DNA from: Candidatus Roseilinea sp. NK_OTU-006
GTDB taxonomy: Bacteria > Chloroflexota > Anaerolineae > J036 > Brachytrichaceae
Assembly (NCBI RefSeq): GCF_012931985.1
Contig: NZ_JAAFGM010000004.1
Span: 1-64,000, forward strand
Reading direction: 5' to 3'
Length of the DNA: 64,000 nt
Notes under the pieces: model-generated
Seen by the model: the letters and a program-made list of their open reading frames with translations, nothing else
Databases searched by the model: none
Told to the model about the DNA's origin: nothing
Made by a program: the position numbers and the translations under genes
Shown: positions 1 through 7,192 of the stretch, piece after piece
Numbering within the stretch: the first letter of the stretch is position 1
How the letters are laid out: every line of letters begins with the position of its first letter

Positions 1-1025
1 CCTTCTAACCAGTTTGACTCTCCGTCAAAGGCTACCATTGCGGCTATTACAACCCCGCCTCCCAACGCAAGCAATTCAAATCGGTTGAAAATTAAGGTTA
101 GAGGATTACCAATCAATAAACTGATAAAAACCAGTAAGGGAGCAACAAACAATGCAATTTGTAAACTGGATGATACCGCAATTTCTAATGAAAGGTCCAT
201 ATTATTCCGAACCGCCACCGTTACCGATACCAGATGTTCTGCAATATTTCCGATGAGTGGGATAAGAATCACTCCTAAAAAGAATTCCGATACACCAAAC
301 GACACTATCACCTCTTCCACTGAACCAACCAGAAACTCGCTCATGAACACTACCCCCAGGGTGGATAATGCCAGTATGGAAATGGCACGCGAAGGTTTCC
401 AAAGCCGGCTGACTTCGCTCTCTAACTGAACCGCAGCGACTGCGATCGGGCTTTTGGCTACTCTCAGGGTATAAATTAAACCAATCATATACAAAGCAAT
501 CATTACTCCTGCTACCCCTAGACTCAACAGTTCAACCCCCCAACTCCCTTCGACACCAATGGAATGGCTGAAAAAGGATGGAATAATTAATGCGATAATG
601 ACAACGACCAGCATCACAGCATGATTCGAAGATTGCTGACGATCGAACCTTTGAATACCGTTTTTTAGTCCCCCAAGAAGCATAGAAAGACCCATGACCA
701 GCAATAGATTTCCTATGATTGACCCTGTGATGGAAGCTTTAACCAACTCCAGTAACCCCTGACGGATGGCCATGATGGTAATGATTAATTCCGCAGCATT
801 TCCCAAAGTAGCATTGAGTAATCCACCAATTTTTGGGCCGGTATAAGCGGCCAATGCCTCGGTTGATTCCCCAATTAAAGATGCCAAAGGGATCACAGCA
901 ATTGCGGAGAAACCAAAAATCCAGATCGCTCTCCAGTTAAAAATCTCAGAAATAACGCTAACTGGAATTGCCAATAATAATATGTGAATGGGGTGTTTTT
1001 GGAGGTAAGAGATCAATGTTTTCAA
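1..1025 (-). CDS. Ca2+/H+ antiporter (CaxA/ChaA family), C-terminus outside window
   Basis: Reading the minus strand from a TTG at 1025 gives an open frame that runs off the left edge (about 341 residues seen; the family is usually 350-370). It is very hydrophobic. It carries both inverted alpha-repeat signatures of cation/proton exchangers: GNAAELIITIMAIRQG in the N-terminal half and GNIAEHLVSVTVAVRNNMD in the C-terminal half, each with the acidic residue used for ion binding. Such proteins export Ca2+ in exchange for protons across the cytoplasmic membrane. The TTG start is preceded by GGAGAG eight bases upstream, and a TATAAT lies at 1055-1060 on this strand. Base composition is AT-rich, like the next genes up to 4.28 kb. 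The family is clear; the ion specificity is inferred. Confidence 0.85.
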   Translation of the reverse strand, partial: MKTLISYLQKHPIHILLLAIPVSVISEIFNWRAIWIFGFSAIAVIPLASLIGESTEALAAYTGPKIGGLLNATLGNAAELIITIMAIRQGLLELVKASITGSIIGNLLLVMGLSMLLGGLKNGIQRFDRQQSSNHAVMLVVVIIALIIPSFFSHSIGVEGSWGVELLSLGVAGVMIALYMIGLIYTLRVAKSPIAVAAVQLESEVSRLWKPSRAISILALSTLGVVFMSEFLVGSVEEVIVSFGVSEFFLGVILIPLIGNIAEHLVSVTVAVRNNMDLSLEIAVSSSLQIALFVAPLLVFISLLIGNPLTLIFNRFELLALGGGVVIAAMVAFDGESNWLE

Positions 1026-1083
1026 GAATAACTCTCCACGGATAGAATATCTAGATTATAACTCCGATGCCACGCCAGAAATT

Positions 1084-1097
1084 CCACTTCGAAGTGG
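1084..1097. promoter_or_regulatory. 14-bp perfect palindrome between divergent caxA and kinase genes
   Basis: CCACTTCGAAGTGG is a perfect inverted repeat in the 105-bp space between the divergent antiporter and kinase genes. A TATAAT follows at 1103-1108 pointing at the kinase, and another (minus strand, 1055-1060) points at the antiporter. The palindrome therefore overlaps the expected -35 zone of the kinase promoter. An operator for a dimeric regulator is a reasonable reading, but no regulator gene is adjacent. Confidence 0.4.
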
Positions 1098-1130
1098 TGT
1101 GATATAATTCAGCCAATATTATCTAGGATT

Positions 1131-2204
1131 ATGGAAGATTCGAAAACTGTTGTACCTGTTTTAGGCAACCGCTACCAACTGCTCCAAACAATAGGAACGG
1201 GTGGTATGGCAGTTGTCTATTTAGGCCGTGACACCATGCTCGAACGGCCAGTTGCCATCAAAATCCTGCGCGAGGACTATTCCAAAAACGAAGCCTTCCG
1301 AGAAAGATTTCGCTTAGAAGCCAAAGCGGCGGCAAACCTCTCCCATCCCAACATCGTAACGGTACATGACTTTGGCTTTGATTCCGATCGTCTGTTCCTC
1401 GTCATGGAATATTTGCCGGGCACAGATCTAAAAACGATTTTGCGCGAAAGAACCCGTTTGCCGATTGAGGAAGCAGTCAACATCATTGTTCAAGCCGCAG
1501 CCGGAATTGGCTACGCGCATCGGGCAGGGCTAATCCATTGTGATGTCAAACCCCACAATATCCTCGTCACTCCTGATCAGCGTATCAAGGTAACTGATTT
1601 TGGCATCGCCCGCGCCATGGCAAGTATTCATCCCGAAGAAAAATCGGATGTGGTTTGGGGATCGCCATTGTATTTCTCACCTGAACAGGCTGCGGGTGAA
1701 CCTCCTTCACCCGCTTCAGATGTATATTCGTTGGGAGTGGTTTTATACGAAATGGTGACGGGAAGACTGCCGTTTCAAAGCAGCGACCCCGTTGAATTAG
1801 CCCGGATGCACCGAGAAGTACTACCACCGCCTCCTCGTCGCTTTAATCCTGAAATTCCACCCACCCTTGAGCAAATCATCCTGAAAGTGTTATCCAAAGA
1901 ACCGGCAGCTCGCTATCGCACCGCCGATCAGTTTGCCAGGGTGTTATCTACCTTTTTACAAAATAATCCAGAAGCCCCTATTCTAACCTACCAAAACCCC
2001 AGCGAAGCAGATACTCAACCTCAATTAATTTCTGTACAACCGGCTTCCTCTTCATCGCTTCCCCAAGCTTCCCAAGCGAGCGATGATACCACATTGAACA
2101 TTGATTGGTTGACAATCTTTCTTGCCTTGCTGGCCATTTTAGCGGTTGGCGGTTTGATCCCCTTGTGGTTGTATATCTGGTTTTCTTTCAATCCTCCCAT
2201 TTGA
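1131..2204 (+). CDS. Ser/Thr protein kinase, PknB/PrkC type, membrane anchored
   Basis: A Hanks-type kinase domain fills residues 14-270. It has a glycine-rich loop GTGGMAVVY (22-30), catalytic Lys44 in VAIK, Glu63, the catalytic loop HCDVKPHN with Asp138 and Asn143, and DFG with Asp156. The catalytic loop has Cys in place of the usual Arg before Asp (HCD rather than HRD), so it would be a non-RD kinase that may not need activation-loop phosphorylation. A low-complexity linker leads to one membrane segment (about 325-350) at the extreme C-terminus, and there are no extracellular PASTA repeats. It is followed by rpe, rpmB, asp23 and fakA, the neighbourhood of PrkC in Firmicutes. Kinase assignment is firm; the signal it senses is unknown. 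Confidence 0.93.
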   Translation: MEDSKTVVPVLGNRYQLLQTIGTGGMAVVYLGRDTMLERPVAIKILREDYSKNEAFRERFRLEAKAAANLSHPNIVTVHDFGFDSDRLFLVMEYLPGTDLKTILRERTRLPIEEAVNIIVQAAAGIGYAHRAGLIHCDVKPHNILVTPDQRIKVTDFGIARAMASIHPEEKSDVVWGSPLYFSPEQAAGEPPSPASDVYSLGVVLYEMVTGRLPFQSSDPVELARMHREVLPPPPRRFNPEIPPTLEQIILKVLSKEPAARYRTADQFARVLSTFLQNNPEAPILTYQNPSEADTQPQLISVQPASSSSLPQASQASDDTTLNIDWLTIFLALLAILAVGGLIPLWLYIWFSFNPPI

Positions 2205-2218
2205 AAGGGATTATTGAC

Positions 2219-2914
2219 TTGTTTTACCTGTCAGCTTCAATTCTTTCAGCAGATTTTGCTAACCTCGCGGATCAAATACACAAGGCGGAGGACGCCGGCG
2301 TTGACTGGATTCACATTGATGTGATGGATGGCCATTTTGTACCCAACATTACCATGGGTCCATTCATCGTTGAAACCTGCCGGAGAATTACATCTCTCCC
2401 ACTTGATGTCCATCTTATGATTGAAAAACCGGAGAATCACATCCAATCCTTCATTAACGCCGGTGCCAATTGGGTCAGCATCCATATTGAAGGCAATTCT
2501 AATGTCCATCGAACCCTTCAAGTCATTCAATCCCTTGGCGCCAAAGCAGGCATTGTTCTGAATCCGGGAACTCCCGCTCAAGCTGTTGAAGCCATTTTAC
2601 CTTTCACCGACTTGGTTTTGGTCATGACCGTAAACCCCGGATTTTCAGGGCAATCCTTTATACCCCAAATGCTAGGAAAAATCAGCACCATCAAGAACAT
2701 GATAGAAAAGACAAATTTAAGGGCCATTCTTCAGGTGGACGGAGGTATCAACCCGCAAAACATCTCCGTCGTTGCGCAAGCTGGTGCTAATTGCTTCGTT
2801 GCAGCCACCGCAATCTTTAAGCATCCGCAGGGAATTGCAGAGGGTGTAATTTCACTCCGAACTGAATTACAAAAAAAAATGCGGCTTTCGCCGCAAATTC
2901 AAGAAAACGGTTGA
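2219..2914 (+). CDS. rpe: Ribulose-phosphate 3-epimerase
   Basis: Interconverts D-ribulose 5-phosphate and D-xylulose 5-phosphate in the pentose phosphate pathway. The TIM-barrel protein (231 residues, normal length) shows SASILSADFANL at the N-terminus, HIDVMDGHFVPNIT with the metal-binding His and catalytic Asp, DVHLMI, VMTVNPGFSGQ, and VDGGI with the second catalytic Asp. I choose the TTG at 2219: AAGGGA lies eight bases upstream and the product begins directly at the first beta strand. The upstream ATG at 2105 would overlap the kinase by 100 bases. It follows the kinase stop by 14 bases, so the two are probably co-transcribed. Its 3' end overlaps the terminator of the convergent rpmB. Confidence 0.95.
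   Translation: MFYLSASILSADFANLADQIHKAEDAGVDWIHIDVMDGHFVPNITMGPFIVETCRRITSLPLDVHLMIEKPENHIQSFINAGANWVSIHIEGNSNVHRTLQVIQSLGAKAGIVLNPGTPAQAVEAILPFTDLVLVMTVNPGFSGQSFIPQMLGKISTIKNMIEKTNLRAILQVDGGINPQNISVVAQAGANCFVAATAIFKHPQGIAEGVISLRTELQKKMRLSPQIQENG
2871..2895 (-). terminator. Intrinsic terminator of rpmB, embedded in the 3' end of rpe
   Basis: On the minus strand a 6-bp stem (TGCGGC/GCCGCA, 2880-2895) closed by a GAAA tetraloop is followed directly by nine T residues (2871-2879). This is a textbook rho-independent terminator downstream of rpmB, yet it lies within rpe coding sequence. A second hairpin (ACGGTT/AACCGT, 2907-2923) overlaps the rpe stop codon. Confidence 0.8.
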
Positions 2915-2942
2915 TAAAACCGTATCTCTCGAAAGGATTGAA

Positions 2943-3125
2943 CTACTTGGTCTTAACCAATGTCCGAATGCATTTTGCACATAATATACGCCGAACTTTC
3001 CGGCCGCTTTCCATCACCATCACCCGCTGCAGGTTGGGTTTATAGGAGCGGTTTGTGGCACGCATGGAGAAACTTCGGTTATGACCAAAAGTTGTTGTTT
3101 TTCCGCATCGTTCGCATTTAGCCAT
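2943..3125 (-). CDS. rpmB: 50S ribosomal protein L28
   Basis: A 60-residue basic protein of the large ribosomal subunit. It begins MAKCERCGK and carries two CxxC pairs (CERC near the N-terminus and CAKC near the C-terminus), so it is the zinc-binding form of L28. The FGHNRSFSMRATNRSYKPN core is typical. The start at 3125 gives the canonical MAKC N-terminus; an in-frame ATG at 3131 is closer to the AAAGGA motif and cannot be excluded. Transcribed opposite to its neighbours rpe and asp23, with its own terminator at 2871-2895. Confidence 0.95.
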   Translation of the reverse strand: MAKCERCGKTTTFGHNRSFSMRATNRSYKPNLQRVMVMESGRKVRRILCAKCIRTLVKTK

Positions 3126-3253
3126 GATCATCAAATCCTTTCCAGCAACAAAACTCTCTTCCAGCCGCATAATGACCGGACGCAAGTTGGTATTTTACCA
3201 CACAGCGCATCTTTTTTCAATACGAATTGTTTTATAAAAGAGGGATTGTCATA

Positions 3254-3607
3254 ATGAGCGAAACAAATCCGCTAGGCAATATTTTCGTATCACACCGCGC
3301 CATCGCATCCATTGCCCACATGGCTGCAATTGAATCATATGGTGTTGTGGGATTAGCTGCAAAGAACCTGGCAGAGGATCTTGCCAATAAAATCGTCAAA
3401 GATCCTTCCAAGGGCGTTGAGGTCGAGTTCAAAGAAGATGGCATTGTAATTGACCTTTATATTATTGTCGAATACGGAACTCGGATTAAAATGGTAACTT
3501 CTAGCGTCGCGGAGAATGTGCGCTATCAAATCGAGAAATGGCTCGAGTTACCCGTGAAAGAAGTCAATGTTCACGTGCGCGGCTTGCGAATCAGCGACAC
3601 GGATTAG
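3254..3607 (+). CDS. Asp23/Gls24 family envelope stress protein
   Basis: A 117-residue Asp23/Gls24 protein (YloU type), matched by NIFVSHRAIASIAHMAAIESYGVVG at the N-terminus and VKEVNVHVRGLRI at the end. Members are abundant envelope-stress proteins located near the membrane; their biochemical role is not settled. ATG 3254 is chosen because AGAGGGA lies at 3239-3245. It is followed within 30 bases by fakA, the same order as yloU-yloV in Bacillus, which supports a shared operon and a link to fatty-acid use or membrane maintenance. Confidence 0.88.
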   Translation: MSETNPLGNIFVSHRAIASIAHMAAIESYGVVGLAAKNLAEDLANKIVKDPSKGVEVEFKEDGIVIDLYIIVEYGTRIKMVTSSVAENVRYQIEKWLELPVKEVNVHVRGLRISDTD

Positions 3608-3635
3608 AAAATCTAATGAATTGGTTTGGAGCACT

Positions 3636-5318
3636 ATGATTGATGATATGAATCGAACAACCCTGCCTCAGGCAAAGGAAATTGCCCAGGCAGGGAAACT
3701 GGATGGAATTGGGCTTAAAAGACTGGTAGAGGCCGGCACGCTCTGGTTGAAAGCCAATCAACAACTGGTTAATTCCTTAAATGTGTTTCCTGTGCCGGAT
3801 GGTGATACGGGCACAAATATGCTTTTGACAATGCAGGCTGCTTATAATGAAATCCTGCATTCCGATGAAAGAAATGTGGGAAAGGTTGCTCACGCCATTG
3901 CCCAAGGTGCTCTAATGGGGGCAAGAGGTAATTCCGGTGTGATCTTATCTCAATTGTGGAGAGGTTTTGCTCGTGCTTTGGACACTTTTGAGGAAGTGGA
4001 CGGTGAAATTCTCATCAAGGCATTGGTAGAAGCCAAAAACACGGCTTATAAAGGTGTCGTCCGCCCCGTCGAAGGCACAATTTTAACAGTTGCGAAAGAT
4101 ATCGCCACAGCCATTGAATCCTTTAAAGGTAAACCTCTATCAATGGAATGGCTGGAAAAAATCGTATTTGAAGCCGATCTTTCCGTCCAGAAAACACCCG
4201 AGCTGTTGCCCATTCTTAAACAAGCCGGCGTGGTTGATTCCGGTGGCAAAGGTTTGTTTATCATCCTGGAAGGCATGTGGCGCTTCGTCAACGGCTTACC
4301 GGTGGAAGACGCCTCGCGCGCGGCCAGCAGCGTCCGGCTGAGCAGCGAGGCCAACTTGCAACACGAGGGCGGCTGGGGCTACGACGTGCAATACCTGATC
4401 TACGCCCGCAGCGGCCAGGCGCTCGATGTCGCCCAGATTCGCGCCGACATCGAAGCGATGGGCGAATGTCCGCTGGTGATGGGCGATGAGCACATCGTCA
4501 AAGTGCACGTGCACGTGCCCGACCCCGGCGTGCCCATCAGCTACGGCGCACGGCTTGGCTCCTTGCGCGACGTGGTCGTCGAGGATATGCAGGCGCAGTC
4601 CGAAGCATTCACCGCGCATACGGCGCCGCCCGCTCGCCCAGCCGAAGAGAGCCTGCCCGCAGCCCCAACGGCCATTGTCGCCGTCGCCTCCGGCGACGGC
4701 CTGGCGCGCGCATTCAAAGAGGTGGGCGTGCGCGTCGTCGTCGAGGGTGGGCAGACGATGAATCCAAGCGTGGATGACTTCCTGAACGCAATCGCGAAAG
4801 CCAACGCGCGCAGCGTCATCCTGCTGCCCAACAACGGCAACGTCATCATGACGGCGGAACAAGCAGCGGAGATCAGCGAGACGCCGGCTTGCATCGTGGC
4901 CACGCGCACGGTGGCGCAGGGCATCGCCGCAGCCATCGCCTTCAACCCCGATGCCAGCGCGGAAGAAAACGCCGCCGCCATGCGCGAAGCCGCGCAGCGC
5001 GTCACGACCGGCGAGATCACCGTCTCGACCCGCGACGCGACCATCAACGGCGTGCGCGTGCGCGCCGGTCAGGTCATCGGCTTGATTGACGACCAGCTCG
5101 CCGTGGCCGACGATGGCATCCCGGCCACCCTGCTGGCGCTGCTCGAGAAAGCCAACGCCCGCGAGCGCGAACTCATCACGCTGTTCTATGGCAACGGGCT
5201 GACCGAAGCGGAAGCGACGCCGATCGCCGAGGCGGTGCGCCAAACTTATCCATCCCACCAGGTCGAACTCGTCGCCGGAGGCCAGCCGCACTATTACTTC
5301 ATCGTCAGCATCGAATGA
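3636..5318 (+). CDS. fakA: Fatty acid kinase FakA (DAK2/DegV-partner family)
   Basis: Phosphorylates fatty acids bound to a FakB (DegV) carrier, allowing exogenous fatty acids to enter phospholipid synthesis. The product is 560 residues, close to the usual ~550. The N-terminal DAK2-like ATP-binding domain has NVFPVPDGDTGTNM and GARGNSGVILSQ; a middle region has VVDSGGKGLF; the C-terminal domain is DegV-like. ATG 3636 is preceded by GGAG. The fakB-like gene starts three bases after its stop. Oddity: codons 1 to about 215 are AT-rich like the upstream genes, while codons from about 220 are strongly GC-rich. The switch occurs within the conserved GGKGLFIILEGMWRFVNG segment (about 4235-4300). The frame stays open, so the product looks intact even if the join is artificial. 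Confidence 0.9.
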   Translation: MIDDMNRTTLPQAKEIAQAGKLDGIGLKRLVEAGTLWLKANQQLVNSLNVFPVPDGDTGTNMLLTMQAAYNEILHSDERNVGKVAHAIAQGALMGARGNSGVILSQLWRGFARALDTFEEVDGEILIKALVEAKNTAYKGVVRPVEGTILTVAKDIATAIESFKGKPLSMEWLEKIVFEADLSVQKTPELLPILKQAGVVDSGGKGLFIILEGMWRFVNGLPVEDASRAASSVRLSSEANLQHEGGWGYDVQYLIYARSGQALDVAQIRADIEAMGECPLVMGDEHIVKVHVHVPDPGVPISYGARLGSLRDVVVEDMQAQSEAFTAHTAPPARPAEESLPAAPTAIVAVASGDGLARAFKEVGVRVVVEGGQTMNPSVDDFLNAIAKANARSVILLPNNGNVIMTAEQAAEISETPACIVATRTVAQGIAAAIAFNPDASAEENAAAMREAAQRVTTGEITVSTRDATINGVRVRAGQVIGLIDDQLAVADDGIPATLLALLEKANARERELITLFYGNGLTEAEATPIAEAVRQTYPSHQVELVAGGQPHYYFIVSIE

Positions 5319-5321
5319 CGC

Positions 5322-6191
5322 ATGACCCTCTGTCGCACCCCGCCGATCCGCGTCGTCACCGATAGCGCCGCACGATTGCCGCTAGATTGGGCCAAGGCGC
5401 ACGACGTGATTGTGCTCCCACACTACGTCGTGCTGAACGGGCAAACGTATCGCGAGGACCTGGACCTGAGCGACACCGATTTGGCGCAGCAAGCGATCCG
5501 CTCGAAGTCCCCATTCGCCGTGCGCGCACCTCGCATCGAGGACTTCGACCGCGTATACGCTGCATTGGCCGACAAGCGCGCAGAGGTCATCTCGATCCAT
5601 GTGTCGTCAGCACTCAGCGAGACGGTGCAGAACGCGCTGAAGGCGCGCGAAGCCTATCGGGGGCGTTGCACAATCCACATCGTGGACTCGCGCAGCATGG
5701 CGCTGGGATTAAATGAACTCACACGGGCAGCCGTGAAGCTGGCCGAGGCCGGCGAGGCCGGCGAGGCGATCGTCAAACATCTGCGCGGCCTCATGCAGCA
5801 GATCTACGGCATTTTCATCTCGGACGACATGGACTACCTGGAACACAGCAAGCGCCTGCGGCCAGCGCAGGCTATCCTCGGCGCCATGTTGGGCGTCATC
5901 CCCTGCCTATCTATGGAAGATGGCGACCTCGTCGCCGTAGAAAAAGTTCGCACGGCAGAACGCGCCATCGAAAAGGTGCTCGAATTCGTGACCGAGTTCG
6001 ATGACCGAGCGCAACTCGCCGTGCTGCAGCTTTCGCCACAACCGAACGACCGCACCCGGGCGCTGATCGAAGCGCTCCAAACGCATTTCACCAGGATGAA
6101 GGAAATTCCGGTGAAGTCGTGCGGCGCAACCGTCGGCCACATCATCGGGCCACATGGCATCGGCGTGATGGTCTATGAAGGCAAAGTCTGA
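5322..6191 (+). CDS. DegV family fatty-acid-binding protein (FakB-like)
   Basis: A 289-residue DegV protein. It has the N-terminal VVTDSAARLP strand-loop that positions the fatty-acid carboxylate, an ISIHVSSALSETVQNA segment, and the C-terminal GATVGHIIGPHGIGV motif. It would bind a fatty acid and present it to FakA for phosphorylation. It lies three bases downstream of fakA, the expected functional pair, so co-expression is nearly certain if the junction inside fakA is real. Composition is GC-rich like all genes to its right. Confidence 0.9.
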   Translation: MTLCRTPPIRVVTDSAARLPLDWAKAHDVIVLPHYVVLNGQTYREDLDLSDTDLAQQAIRSKSPFAVRAPRIEDFDRVYAALADKRAEVISIHVSSALSETVQNALKAREAYRGRCTIHIVDSRSMALGLNELTRAAVKLAEAGEAGEAIVKHLRGLMQQIYGIFISDDMDYLEHSKRLRPAQAILGAMLGVIPCLSMEDGDLVAVEKVRTAERAIEKVLEFVTEFDDRAQLAVLQLSPQPNDRTRALIEALQTHFTRMKEIPVKSCGATVGHIIGPHGIGVMVYEGKV

Positions 6192-6235
6192 CCGATCATC
6201 CGCAGCGATGGATGAAGGATGATAAATTACACAGC

Positions 6236-7138
6236 ATGGTTATGCTGAATCTGAAGGAGTATCACCGGCCGCAGGGGTTAACGGAGGCGGTCGAGCTGCT
6301 CAAGCGGAAGGAGCCGCGCACGGTCGTGTTGGCCGGCGGCACTTGGCTGGTAGGCGAAGCGCCGCGCGACGTGGAAGCCGTGGTAGACATCGCCCACTTA
6401 GGCCTGAACCGCATCGTGGTCGAGGGCAACCTGCTGCGCATCGGCGCTGCCGTGACGCACCAGGCGCTCGTGGAGAGCGAGCTGCTTGGCCTAAACGCCC
6501 GCAGCGCGCTGCGCATCATCGGCGAGACGGCGCAGGCGATGTCCGGCCTGAACATTCGCAACCGCGCCACAATCGCCGGCGCCATTGTGACGGCCGACGC
6601 CGCCTCACCGTTGGTGACGGCGCTGCTGGCCTGCGACGCCGAGGTGGTGGTGGCCGGCGCCCGCGACCGATCCAAGGACGCGCAAGAACCGGACGACTTC
6701 TGGAAGGTGATCCCGCTCGCCGGCTTCCTGGCCTACCGCCGGCAAGTGCTGGCGGAAGGCGTGCTCATCACCGAGGTTCGCATGCCGATCCCCACGCCCG
6801 ACACGCGCAGCGCCTACCGGCGCGTGGCACGCACACCGAAGGACTATCCCATCGTGTGCGCTGCCGCATCGTTTGCCATGAAGGATGGCATCGCCGGCAA
6901 TGTCCGCATCGCCGTCGGCGGCGTCGCCCCGACGCCGATTCGCCTCAGCCGACTCGAGTTCGGCCTGGAGAAGAAGCATGTGTCCGACTGGCTCGAAAGC
7001 GAACTCGACGCGCAGATGCAGATGCTCAACCCACCAGGCGACTGGCTGGGCAGCGCGGCATACCGCAAGGAGATGGCGCATGTGCTGGTGCGCCGCGCCG
7101 TTCTGTCCATCGCCGATGACGCGCGCGGGCCAACATAG
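6236..7138 (+). CDS. Molybdenum hydroxylase FAD-binding subunit (CoxM/XdhB type)
   Basis: About 300 residues of the xanthine dehydrogenase/CO dehydrogenase medium-subunit family. The N-terminal FAD domain has LAGGTWLVG and NIRNRATIAGAI, variants of the usual AGGTDL and TIGGN motifs; the CO_deh_flav_C domain follows. It passes electrons between the iron-sulfur and molybdenum subunit and an acceptor. The start is uncertain: ATGs occur at 6212, 6236 and 6242. I prefer 6236 because TAAATT at 6223-6228 sits seven bases before it, matching a leaderless pattern seen elsewhere here. An XdhC gene lies nearby at 8.5 kb; a candidate large subunit lies only at the far end of the window (61.5-64 kb). Confidence 0.85.
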   Translation: MVMLNLKEYHRPQGLTEAVELLKRKEPRTVVLAGGTWLVGEAPRDVEAVVDIAHLGLNRIVVEGNLLRIGAAVTHQALVESELLGLNARSALRIIGETAQAMSGLNIRNRATIAGAIVTADAASPLVTALLACDAEVVVAGARDRSKDAQEPDDFWKVIPLAGFLAYRRQVLAEGVLITEVRMPIPTPDTRSAYRRVARTPKDYPIVCAAASFAMKDGIAGNVRIAVGGVAPTPIRLSRLEFGLEKKHVSDWLESELDAQMQMLNPPGDWLGSAAYRKEMAHVLVRRAVLSIADDARGPT

Positions 7139-7192
7139 GCCGGGTCGTCTTCCTCATCGGGTTGGTTGACAAGTGGAAAGTGAGTCGTTGTT

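Noticed and set aside
85-429. 114-codon plus-strand frame at the left edge
   Set aside because: Antisense to the Ca2+/H+ antiporter, whose two signature repeats are clear on the minus strand.
4296-5291. 331-codon minus-strand frame opposite the GC-rich part of fakA
   Set aside because: Shadow of fakA; it begins exactly where the DNA becomes GC-rich, as expected from composition alone.
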